Assembly (NCBI GenBank): GCA_947484245.1
Contig: CANKOT010000002.1
Location: forward strand, 5,355 to 69,354
DNA length: 64,000 nucleotides
Direction of reading: 5' to 3'
Source: Comamonadaceae bacterium
GTDB taxonomy: Bacteria; Pseudomonadota; Gammaproteobacteria; Burkholderiales; Burkholderiaceae
Shown here: piece by piece, positions 17,554 to 25,417 of the stretch
Layout of the letters: each line of letters begins with the position of its first letter
Numbering within the stretch: position 1 is the first letter of the stretch
Translations under genes and position numbers: made by a program
Notes under the pieces: model-generated
The model's database searches: none
Told to the model about the DNA's origin: nothing
What the model saw: the letters and a program-made list of their open reading frames with translations, nothing else

Positions 17554-18618
17554 TTAAATTGCAGCCAGCGCCAGTTCTAGACCGGAAACGAAGGCATCTT
17601 CTACGCGGTGACCCATGCACCAATCGCCGCACAAACCGATGCCTTGTTTTTGACTCAGCATGTAAGGTGCGCCAAGGGGTTGCAATGTTTTGGCATAGCG
17701 CCAGCGGTGCACTTCGGAGTGTGCCGGTGTAGCGCGAATGCCTGTAATTTCAGAAAAGGCTCTGAGCAATTTGGCTTTAACACGCTCTGGAGCGTCTTCC
17801 AAATGTTCTTGTGACCAAGCAGCGCTGGCCTGAATGGTCCAGCGTTCAATGAGATCACGCCCTGGCTTGGAAGATTCACGGGCCAACCAAGCAACGCGGT
17901 GGTGAACGCTTCTTGCTGCATTCCACTGGGGTCCTAGGGTGATGAGGCCGGGTTGGGCCGCATTGGGAAATGCCAGCATGAGTGTCCAGCAAGGTGCCAC
18001 TTGAACTTTCGACAAGGCCGCCGCATTTTCCATTTTGATTTTGGAGATTCGCAGCAATTCGATGGCTTGATCGGAAGGCACGGCCAAGAGCACTTGGTCA
18101 AAACCACTGAACACCGATTGGGCACCTTCTGGCTCTTCGCTGTGCAGCTGCCAAAGTTCGGGGTGCAAGGTGTCGCGTTCAATTTTGATGACTTTGGACT
18201 GAAAGTGAATGCTGTCGTTTTGCACCAAGGGCTGAGCCCAGGCTTTGACCAAAGCGTTCATGCCCGGTGTGGCCACCCAATGTTTGTCTTGTGTATGGCG
18301 AGCAGCTTCAACCAAGCGACCCATGGCATCGAGCACGCGCACTGCGTTGGCGCTCCAGGGCTTGCAAGTGTTGGGCGTGGTGGCCAGGGCTTGCGCAAAG
18401 CGTTCGTCGCGAACCGTGAAATATTGGGCGCCATGGTCGAAATTGCCAAAGCTTGTAGCCTGTGTTGACATGCGGCCACTGGCGCCTCTGCTTTTCTCAA
18501 ACACCGTCACGCGGTGACCCGCTTGCATGAGTGTGCGAGCGCAGGCAATGCCTGCCATGCCAGCCCCGATGATGGCGAAATTTTGAACAGGTTTTGTCTG
18601 AGGGATTGTTTTTGTCAT
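17554..18618 (-). CDS. FAD-dependent oxidoreductase (renalase/amine-oxidase-like)
   Basis: 354 residues. The N-terminal dinucleotide-binding motif FAIIGAGMAGIACARTLMQ and VFEKSRGASGRMST bind FAD. The C-terminal IGLCGDWCMGHRVEDAFVSG is the second flavin motif of the FAD-dependent amine oxidase/renalase-like family. HRWRYAKTLQPLGAPYML is a conserved block near the C-terminus. Substrate is unknown. It lies 6 bp upstream of gluQ on the same strand and 9 bp downstream of the LysR gene, so it could be cotranscribed with either. Confidence 0.8.
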   Translation of the reverse strand: MTKTIPQTKPVQNFAIIGAGMAGIACARTLMQAGHRVTVFEKSRGASGRMSTQATSFGNFDHGAQYFTVRDERFAQALATTPNTCKPWSANAVRVLDAMGRLVEAARHTQDKHWVATPGMNALVKAWAQPLVQNDSIHFQSKVIKIERDTLHPELWQLHSEEPEGAQSVFSGFDQVLLAVPSDQAIELLRISKIKMENAAALSKVQVAPCWTLMLAFPNAAQPGLITLGPQWNAARSVHHRVAWLARESSKPGRDLIERWTIQASAAWSQEHLEDAPERVKAKLLRAFSEITGIRATPAHSEVHRWRYAKTLQPLGAPYMLSQKQGIGLCGDWCMGHRVEDAFVSGLELALAAI

Positions 18619-18627
18619 GGGGCTACT

Positions 18628-19572
18628 CTACACGCGATGGTGGGGTTGGAGCAATGCCTGTTTGGTTCTGTCTTGACTCAACTGAGACAGCCACCAACTC
18701 AAGGCATGGCCCAGGCTTTTGCCGTTGGGATTGCGCCAAGCATATTCCACGAGGCTGATGCGCGGAACGCGGCTGACCTTTTTGGCCACTAAGCGACCAC
18801 TTTCCAAATAAGGCTTGGCCATGCTTTCGGGCAAGAAGCCACCACCCAGGCCCCTGAGTTGGGCTTCCAGCTTCGAGGGCATGTCTGGCACCGTTAAAAC
18901 ATCTTGTCCGCCCAAAAGGCCAATGGTGACGCCTTCACCACGCGGCACCGAGTCTGCAACCGCCACAGCGCGGTGTTGTTGAATCATAGAGTCCGTCAAA
19001 GGTTCTGGGGCCATGGCCAAGGCGTGATGGGGTGCGACGGCATAGACAAAACCAATATGCCCTAGGCTTTCGTGCAGCAATTCTGGGTGGCTTGTTGCCG
19101 ACATCAACACGCCAATGGCCAAATCGGCTTGACCTGATTTGAGCGCGGCCAAGGTGCCCGACAGCGTTTCGTATCGAATGCGCAAGCGGGTGGGTGGCTT
19201 AAGTGCCAAGAAGCCTTCGCAAATTTCCATGACGACCGACCGGGAGATGATGCTGTCTACTGCCAGCGTCAGGACCGATTCCCAACCCGTGGCCACACGT
19301 TTCACCCGGTTGGCCAAAGCGTCCACATCTTGAAGGAGTCGCTTGGCTTCTCTGAGCAATTCTTTGCCAGCTTCGGTGGGTTTGGCTTGCCGGCTGCTGC
19401 GGTCGAACAACAAGACATCCAGCGCGTCTTCAATTTGCCTGATCCGGTAGGTCAAGGCGCTGGGTACCAGACCTCTTTGCCTAGCAGCGGCTGCAAAGCT
19501 GCCAGTCTCTTCGATGGCCAGCAGCATGCTAAGGGCATCGGGGGTGAGGAGGTCATGAGGCGAGGCGGACAT
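18628..19572 (-). CDS. LysR-family transcriptional regulator (pirin-linked)
   Basis: 314 residues from ATG 19572. A longer TTG start at 19608 would swallow the perfect palindrome at 19581-19597, so the ATG is preferred. The winged HTH reads ETGSFAAAARQRGLVPSAL and YRIRQIEDALDVLLFDR, followed by the effector-binding domain with LTLAVDSIISRSVVMEI. It is divergent from the pirin gene with a ~108-bp intergenic region carrying a LysR-type operator, and probably activates pirin and the flavodoxin-like gene. Its effector is unknown. Confidence 0.88.
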   Translation of the reverse strand: MSASPHDLLTPDALSMLLAIEETGSFAAAARQRGLVPSALTYRIRQIEDALDVLLFDRSSRQAKPTEAGKELLREAKRLLQDVDALANRVKRVATGWESVLTLAVDSIISRSVVMEICEGFLALKPPTRLRIRYETLSGTLAALKSGQADLAIGVLMSATSHPELLHESLGHIGFVYAVAPHHALAMAPEPLTDSMIQQHRAVAVADSVPRGEGVTIGLLGGQDVLTVPDMPSKLEAQLRGLGGGFLPESMAKPYLESGRLVAKKVSRVPRISLVEYAWRNPNGKSLGHALSWWLSQLSQDRTKQALLQPHHRV

Positions 19573-19580
19573 GTTTTTAG

Positions 19581-19597
19581 ATTCAAATAATTTGAAT
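19581..19597. promoter_or_regulatory. LysR-type operator between lysR and pirin
   Basis: ATTCAAAT-A-ATTTGAAT is a perfect 17-bp inverted repeat containing the LysR T-N11-A pattern. It lies 9-25 bp before the lysR ATG and ~84-100 bp before the pirin start. The position fits autoregulation of lysR and activation of the divergent pirin operon. Family-level knowledge of LysR sites supports the call; binding is inferred. Confidence 0.7.
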
Positions 19598-19680
19598 GAT
19601 AACGACAAATAATGATGCTTGCATTGAAACTATTGCAATATAAAGTACAGCCATTGAATGTTTCAAACAGGAGCCACAAA

Positions 19681-20382
19681 GTGATTCAAATTCGCCGTTC
19701 CGCAGACCGTGGCTATGCCGACCATGGCTGGCTCAAATCCTTTCACAGTTTTTCCTTTGCTGGCTATTACGACCCTGCTTTCATGGGGTGGGGTAATTTG
19801 CGCGTCATCAACGAAGACCGCATTGCCCCCGGCACTGGTTTTGGCACCCATGGTCACAAAGACATGGAAATCATCAGCTATGTGTTGTCGGGCAACTTGG
19901 CTCACAAAGACAGCATGGGCAACGTGAAAGGCATTCCACCCGGGGATATTCAGCGCATGAGCGCAGGCAAAGGCGTGATGCACAGCGAGTTTAACCATGC
20001 CGAAGGTCAGAACACACATTTTTTCCAAATTTGGATTGAGCCCAATGTGACCGGCATTGCGCCCAGCTACGAACAAAAAACAGTCCCTTCAGCCACCAAA
20101 CGTGGCGCTTTGAAAGTGGTGGCATCGCCCCAAGGTGAAGGTGATGCTGTGCAGATTTCTGCCGACGCAACCTTGTACGCAGGACTGTTGGATGGTGAAG
20201 AAAAAGCTTCACTGACATTGAACCCAGCGCGCAAAGCTTATGTGCACCTCATTCGCGGCGAACTGCAGGTCAATGGACAAGCTTTGAGGGGTGGCGATGC
20301 TGCACTCATTCAAGCTGAATCGAATCTTGAACTGGCCCACGGCAAAAATGCCGAGGTCTTGGTTTTTGACTTGGCTTCTTAA
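19681..20382 (+). CDS. Pirin-family protein
   Basis: 233 residues from GTG 19681, which has CAGGAG at proper distance; an upstream in-frame ATG at 19612 has no ribosome site. Pirin motifs are clear: GWLKSFHSFSFAGYYDPAFM, GFGTHGHKDMEIISYVLSG with the metal-binding histidines, MSAGKGVMHSEFNH with further ligands, and QIWIEPN. Bacterial pirins of this type can have quercetinase activity or act in redox sensing. The gene is divergent from a LysR regulator and precedes a flavodoxin-like reductase gene, a common Burkholderiales trio. Confidence 0.92.
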   Translation: MIQIRRSADRGYADHGWLKSFHSFSFAGYYDPAFMGWGNLRVINEDRIAPGTGFGTHGHKDMEIISYVLSGNLAHKDSMGNVKGIPPGDIQRMSAGKGVMHSEFNHAEGQNTHFFQIWIEPNVTGIAPSYEQKTVPSATKRGALKVVASPQGEGDAVQISADATLYAGLLDGEEKASLTLNPARKAYVHLIRGELQVNGQALRGGDAALIQAESNLELAHGKNAEVLVFDLAS

Positions 20383-20403
20383 GCCGAAAGAAGCTGTTTT
20401 TTT
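20374..20403 (+). terminator. Possible intrinsic terminator after pirin
   Basis: GCTTCTT (20374-20380) pairs with AAGAAGC (20388-20394) across a 7-base loop, followed by TG and seven T. The stem starts inside the last pirin codons. It stands between pirin and the flavodoxin-like gene and could lower readthrough into the latter. Confidence 0.5.
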
Positions 20404-20424
20404 ATTTTTGTTTGGAGCACTCTC

Positions 20425-20958
20425 ATGGCTAAATCAGTTGTTATTTATCACTCAGGTTACGGTCACACACAGCGCGTGGCGCAATTCGTGGCACAAGGCG
20501 CCAATGCAGCCTTGATCGCCATCGATGCAGACGGCAACATCACCGATGCCGATTGGGCTGCATTGGATGCCGCTGATGCCATCATCTTTGGATCACCCAC
20601 TTACATGGGCATGGCTTCTTGGCAGTTTAAGAAATTTGCAGATGCTTCGTCCAAGCGTTGGTTCAGCGGCGCTTGGAAAGACAAAGTGGCGGCTGGTTTT
20701 ACCATCTCCGCAAGCCCTAGCGGCGACAAGCTGTCGACCCTGCAATACTTCATCACATTGGCGATGCAGCAAGGCATGATTTGGGTAGGTCAACCTGCCA
20801 TGAACGACGGCACGGTGAACCGCATTGGGTCCAACTCTGGTGTGATGGCACAAGTGGGCCCTACCAGTCCTGCTGAAGAAATTCCGCAAGGTGACTTGGA
20901 CACCGCCAAGGCTTATGGTGAGCGCGTGGTGGCAATCGCTGCGAAATTGCGCGCTTGA
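20425..20958 (+). CDS. Flavodoxin/NADPH-dependent FMN reductase family protein
   Basis: 177 residues. SVVIYHSGYGHTQRVAQFVA is the FMN phosphate-binding loop, ADAIIFGSPTYMGMASWQF is the second flavin loop, and KVAAGFTISASPSGDK the third. It resembles WrbA-like quinone reductases. It probably reduces quinones or azo compounds using NAD(P)H and bound FMN. It follows pirin by 42 bp and shares its LysR regulator by position. Its stop is 1 bp from the convergent trhO stop. Confidence 0.85.
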   Translation: MAKSVVIYHSGYGHTQRVAQFVAQGANAALIAIDADGNITDADWAALDAADAIIFGSPTYMGMASWQFKKFADASSKRWFSGAWKDKVAAGFTISASPSGDKLSTLQYFITLAMQQGMIWVGQPAMNDGTVNRIGSNSGVMAQVGPTSPAEEIPQGDLDTAKAYGERVVAIAAKLRA

Positions 20959-20959
20959 T

Positions 20960-21769
20960 TTAAACAAGCCCTTTGTTGGGCTTCACTGTTTCTAATTCTA
21001 GATCCACAGCGCGGCGTTCGTCGAATACAAAACAACCGCCGTCGTAGTGCGAGCCATCGGTCTCTTCAAAATATTTCAAGATGCCGCCCTCTAACTGGTA
21101 AGTGTGGGGCAGACCATTTTGTTGCATGAAGATGGCAGCTTTTTCGCAGCGAATGCCGCCGGTACAAAAGCTGATGATGGTTTTGTCTTGCAGCTCTTCT
21201 TTGTGCGCCCGCAAGGCTTCGGGAAACTCTGTGAATTTGGTGAGGCGCCAATCTATCGCGCCCTTGAAGGTGCCTTCGTCCACTTCGTAATCATTGCGGG
21301 TGTCCAAAATCACCACGGGTCGGCCGTTGTCGTCAAAGCCCTGATCGAGCCATCTTTTGGCGGTGGCAGGGTTGACGGCGGGGGCACGCCCTTCGGCGGG
21401 TCGAATGGTGGGATGGTTCATGCGAATGATTTCGCCTTTGACCTTGACCAACATTTTTTTGAATGGCACCGTTTCCGACCAACTTTCTTTGGGAGCGATG
21501 TCAGAAAACCTAGGATCTGTGTGGAGTTCGGCCACAAAAGCTCTCACATCCTCGGCGGGGCCTGCCAAGAATAAATTGATGCCTTCAGAGGCCAACAAAA
21601 TCGTGCCTTTCAGGGCGCGCTCTAAGCAGCGTTCTAGAAGCACTGGGCGAAGTTCTTCTGCATCCGGGATGGGGATGAACTTGTAGGACGAAATATTCAA
21701 AATATTGTTCACCCCTGTATTGTAGAAAACATCTGAAGCAGCTTCTACAATGGACCCATGTTTGTTCAT
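20960..21769 (-). CDS. trhO: tRNA uridine(34) hydroxylase (rhodanese-related, YceA/TrhO)
   Basis: 269 residues from ATG 21769, which has GGAGG with 6-bp spacing; the ATG at 21779-21781 overlaps that ribosome site and is unlikely. The N-terminal acylphosphatase-like part contains GTILLASEGINLFLAG, followed by a rhodanese domain with VVILDTRNDYEVDEGTFKGA and active-site FCTGGIRCEKAA. TrhO makes 5-hydroxyuridine at tRNA position 34 using oxygen. Its start overlaps the divergent dnaE start by 12 bp, so each promoter must lie inside the other gene. A downstream start cannot be excluded because homologues often begin near NILNISSYKF. Confidence 0.88.
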   Translation of the reverse strand: MNKHGSIVEAASDVFYNTGVNNILNISSYKFIPIPDAEELRPVLLERCLERALKGTILLASEGINLFLAGPAEDVRAFVAELHTDPRFSDIAPKESWSETVPFKKMLVKVKGEIIRMNHPTIRPAEGRAPAVNPATAKRWLDQGFDDNGRPVVILDTRNDYEVDEGTFKGAIDWRLTKFTEFPEALRAHKEELQDKTIISFCTGGIRCEKAAIFMQQNGLPHTYQLEGGILKYFEETDGSHYDGGCFVFDERRAVDLELETVKPNKGLV

Positions 21770-24700
21770 TTGCGCCTCCATTCCGAGTTTTCCATTGTCG
21801 ATTCCACCTGTCGCATTGACGAGGTGGTGCAGGCCGCGGCAGACGATCAGCAGCCCGCTTTGGCCATCACCGACCTCAGCAATTTGTTTGGCGCGATCAA
21901 GTTTTACAAAGCGGCTCGCGAAAAGGGCGTTCAGCCCATTTTGGGCGCTGAAATCTTTTTAGAAGGTTTGGGTGCCGATCCACTGGCTTTGTCTCGGGTC
22001 ATGGTGCTGGTGCAAAGCTCGCAAGGTTATTTGAACCTGTCCGAATTGCTGGCGCGTGCCTGGACGCAAAACATGGTGAAAACCAATGCGGTGGTCAAGC
22101 TGGCGTGGTTGCAAGAGTTGTCTGAAGGTTTGATTCTTTTGTCTGGCGCGCAAGCCGGACCCGTGGGGCAAGCCTTGGTGCAAGGTGATACGTCACGAGC
22201 TGCGGAAATTGCGTTGCAATTGGCGTCTATTTTCACACACCGCTTCTATTTGGAAATTCAACGCGCAGGTCGACCTGAAGACAATGCGCATGTGGTGGCG
22301 GCCGTTAAGTTGGCCTCTCGCTTGAGCTTGCCCGTGGTGGCCACGCACCCCATTCAGTTTTTGACCCAAGACGATTACGAATCGCACGAAGCTCGGGTGT
22401 GCATTTCTGAAGGTGAAATTTTGGGCAACCAACGACGTGTTCGCAAGTTCACGCGCGACCAATACTTCAAGTCGTCTGCCGAAATGCAGGCCCTGTTTGC
22501 CGATGTGCCCAGTGCCTTGGCCAACTCGGTTGAAATTGCCAAGCGATGCAATTTGACCTTAGTGTTGGGCAAACCGCAATTGCCCAACTATCCAACGCCC
22601 GTCAACGATGGCAAGCCCATGCCCATCGAGGATTATTTCCGCTTGTTGTCAGTTGAGGGTTTGGAAGAACGCCTGGTGCACTTATACCCCGATGCAGCCA
22701 AGCGAGAAACAGAGCGTCAGCGTTATGCCGAGCGTTTGGAATTTGAGATCGACACCATTTTGAACATGGGGTTCCCAGGCTACTTTTTAATCGTGGGTGA
22801 CTTCATCAATTGGGCCAAGAAAAACGGCTGTCCCGTCGGACCAGGTCGTGGCTCGGGTGCAGGCTCGTTGGTGGCTTATTCATTGAAGATCACCGACCTC
22901 GATCCGCTGCAATACAACTTGCTGTTTGAGCGCTTCTTGAATCCTGAGCGGGTGTCCATGCCCGACTTTGACATTGATTTTTGTCAGACCAATCGCGACC
23001 GCGTGATTGACTACGTGAAAGACAAATACGGCCGCGATGCCGTCAGTCAAATTGCCACCTTCGGTACCATGGCGGCACGCGCGGCCATTCGTGACGTAGG
23101 TCGTGTGCTCGACATGAGTTACATGTTCTGCGATGGCATCAGCAAGCTCATTCCCAACAAGCCAGGTCAGCACATCACCATCGATGGCGCTATCAAGGCT
23201 GAGCCTATTTTGGCCGAGCGTTTGGAAAAAGAAGACGAAGTCAAAACTTTGTTGGCGCTGGCGCAAAAACTCGAAGGCATGACCCGCAATGTGGGCATGC
23301 ACGCGGGCGGTGTGCTCATTGCGCCTGGCAAGCTCACCGACTTTTGTCCTTTGTACCAACAGCCCGGCAGCACATCGGCCGTCAGTCAGTACGACAAAGA
23401 CGACGTGGAAGCCATTGGTCTGGTGAAATTTGACTTTTTGGGCTTGGCCACCTTGACTATTTTGGAGTTGGCGCGCGAGATGATTGTGAAGCGCCACAAG
23501 GGCCAAGAAAACTTTGCTTTTGAAAATATTCCCTTAGACGATACGGCCACCTACAAATTGTTTGCCGATGGTCGCACCGAGTCTGTGTTCCAGTTTGAAA
23601 GTCGCGGCATGCAAGGCATGTTGAAAGATGCGCGGCCTTCACGCTTGGAAGACTTGATTGCGTTGAATGCCTTGTACCGACCCGGCCCGATGGATTTGAT
23701 TCCAAGTTTCGTAGCGCGCAAGCACGGCCGGGAAGTGATTGACTATCCTCATCCTTTGGTAGAGAAAGTGTTGTCCGAAACCTACGGCATCATGGTGTAC
23801 CAAGAACAGGTGATGCAAACTGCTCAGGTATTGGGCGGTTACAGCTTGGGCGGCGCCGACTTGTTGCGCCGCGCCATGGGTAAGAAAAAAGCGGAAGAAA
23901 TGGCCGAGCACCGCGAAATTTTCCGCAAAGGTGCGGTTGTCAATGGCTTGTCGGAAGCCAAAGCTGACGAAGTTTTTGACTTGATGGAAAGGTTTGCAGG
24001 TTACGGTTTCAACAAATCACACGCGGCGGCTTATTCTTTGTTGGCGTATCACACGGGTTGGCTCAAGGTGCATTTCACGGCGGAGTTTTTCTGCGCCAAC
24101 ATGACCATTGAGGTGGACGACACCGACAAACTCAAGGTCTTGTTTGAAGATGCTTTGAAGTTTGGCATCAGCTTCGATCCACCCGACGTCAATCGCGGCA
24201 CGCACCGCTTTGAGCCAATCTCTGACAAAGTCATTCGCTACGGTTTAGGCGCCATCAAGGGCACGGGTCAACAGGCCATCGATGCCATTGTGAAAGCGCG
24301 TGAGGAGGGCGGCCTCTTTACCAGCTTGTTTGATTTTTGTGTGCGTGTCGATCGCAGCCGCTTGAACAAACGAACCGTCGAGGCATTGGTCAAGGCGGGC
24401 GCATTTGATTCTCTGCAACGCAATCGCGCATCCTTGGCGGCTTCTATCGACCGCGCTTTTGATTTCTCTACGGCCACATCTGCCAATGCCAACCAGGGTG
24501 GCCTGTTTGACATGATGGGCGACGATACCCATGGCTCTAGCACGCAAGAACCCGAGCTGGTGGACGTCTTGCCATGGGGTGTGAAAGAGCAGCTCACCAA
24601 CGAAAAAACAGCGGTTGGTTTTTACTTGTCAGGTCATTTGTTTGATGCGGTAGAGCGCGAAGTTCGCTTGTTTGCCAAATGCAAAATTGACGACCTGATT

Positions 24701-25246
24701 GACAGCCGCGAACCGCAACTGTTGGCGGGCATTGTGAGCGACTTTCGCGTCATCAATGCCCAACGCGGTAAGCTGGCCCTTTTTAAGCTGGACGACAAAA
24801 GTGCTGTCATGGAAGCTACGGCCGACGAGACCATGATCAACGCCAATCGCCATCTTTTCAAAGACGATGAACTGATCATTGTGATGGCCAAGATGCAAGC
24901 CGATCGCTTCTCAGGCGGCTACCGCTTGTCCATTCAACAAGTCTGGGATTTGCCTGCAGCGCGTTGTCGCTTTGGCAAGTTCTTGCGTGTTGCTGTGAAT
25001 GGCCGTGCGCCTGAAGTGGCCAAACTCGTCAAAGCCTTTCCGCCTCAACGTGAAATGACGGAGCAAGGGGAGTTATTCAGGGGTTTGCCAGTGCGCTTGA
25101 AACTAGAGCGCAATGCAAACAACGTAGCCGCATCTGCAGAACTGCTTTTGGGCGAGCAAGCCAAATTTTTCCCAAGTGATGCGGCCTTGTCCAGCTGGAT
25201 AGCCCAAGCCGACCAAGGCAAAGCCGAAATCGTTTACGACATTTAA
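21758..25246 (+). CDS. dnaE: DNA polymerase III alpha subunit
   Basis: 1162 residues, full length. It starts MFVHLRLHSEFSIVDSTCRI, the PHP domain. The polymerase core contains GPGRGSGAGSLVAYSLKITD, the catalytic FLNPERVSMPDFDIDFCQTN and MHAGGVLIAPG. GYGFNKSHAAAYSLLAYHT precedes the tandem HhH and OB domains in the C-terminal third. It is the replicative polymerase. No strong ribosome site is seen upstream, and the start lies inside the antisense trhO reading frame. A hairpin element begins 5 bp after its stop. Confidence 0.98.
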   Translation: MFVHLRLHSEFSIVDSTCRIDEVVQAAADDQQPALAITDLSNLFGAIKFYKAAREKGVQPILGAEIFLEGLGADPLALSRVMVLVQSSQGYLNLSELLARAWTQNMVKTNAVVKLAWLQELSEGLILLSGAQAGPVGQALVQGDTSRAAEIALQLASIFTHRFYLEIQRAGRPEDNAHVVAAVKLASRLSLPVVATHPIQFLTQDDYESHEARVCISEGEILGNQRRVRKFTRDQYFKSSAEMQALFADVPSALANSVEIAKRCNLTLVLGKPQLPNYPTPVNDGKPMPIEDYFRLLSVEGLEERLVHLYPDAAKRETERQRYAERLEFEIDTILNMGFPGYFLIVGDFINWAKKNGCPVGPGRGSGAGSLVAYSLKITDLDPLQYNLLFERFLNPERVSMPDFDIDFCQTNRDRVIDYVKDKYGRDAVSQIATFGTMAARAAIRDVGRVLDMSYMFCDGISKLIPNKPGQHITIDGAIKAEPILAERLEKEDEVKTLLALAQKLEGMTRNVGMHAGGVLIAPGKLTDFCPLYQQPGSTSAVSQYDKDDVEAIGLVKFDFLGLATLTILELAREMIVKRHKGQENFAFENIPLDDTATYKLFADGRTESVFQFESRGMQGMLKDARPSRLEDLIALNALYRPGPMDLIPSFVARKHGREVIDYPHPLVEKVLSETYGIMVYQEQVMQTAQVLGGYSLGGADLLRRAMGKKKAEEMAEHREIFRKGAVVNGLSEAKADEVFDLMERFAGYGFNKSHAAAYSLLAYHTGWLKVHFTAEFFCANMTIEVDDTDKLKVLFEDALKFGISFDPPDVNRGTHRFEPISDKVIRYGLGAIKGTGQQAIDAIVKAREEGGLFTSLFDFCVRVDRSRLNKRTVEALVKAGAFDSLQRNRASLAASIDRAFDFSTATSANANQGGLFDMMGDDTHGSSTQEPELVDVLPWGVKEQLTNEKTAVGFYLSGHLFDAVEREVRLFAKCKIDDLIDSREPQLLAGIVSDFRVINAQRGKLALFKLDDKSAVMEATADETMINANRHLFKDDELIIVMAKMQADRFSGGYRLSIQQVWDLPAARCRFGKFLRVAVNGRAPEVAKLVKAFPPQREMTEQGELFRGLPVRLKLERNANNVAASAELLLGEQAKFFPSDAALSSWIAQADQGKAEIVYDI

Positions 25247-25251
25247 TTGAA

Positions 25252-25412
25252 GTCAAACAATTGGGGTCAGATCAACATTAATTTCCAATCTAAAGGGCTA
25301 AAGGCAGAGGGGGGCTGAACGATTTCTGGTACTCCAGTATGAGGAAGCCCCCCTCTGCCTTTAGCCCTTTAGATTGACCAAATTAATGTTGATCTGACCC
25401 CAATTGTTTGAC
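25252..25412. repeat. Hairpin repeat element, copy 1
   Basis: A 161-bp near-perfect inverted repeat. Outer arms of 33 bp (25252-25284 and 25380-25412) contain GGGGTCAGATCAAC and its complement. After a 1/3-base asymmetry an inner stem of 31 bp follows (25286-25316 and 25346-25376), with no mismatch in either stem. The 29-base loop (25317-25345) contains a CTGG-TACT-CCAG mini-hairpin. The element fills the space between the convergent dnaE and tolA stop codons, 5 bp from each. No T-tract follows, so it is not a normal terminator. No transposase is present in the window. Confidence 0.92.
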
Positions 25413-25417
25413 CCCAA

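Noticed and set aside
25252..25412. Hairpin copy 1 as a simple bidirectional terminator of dnaE and tolA.
   Set aside because: It is far longer than a terminator, has no T-run on either side, and recurs elsewhere with a conserved loop. A terminating effect is possible but does not explain the element.
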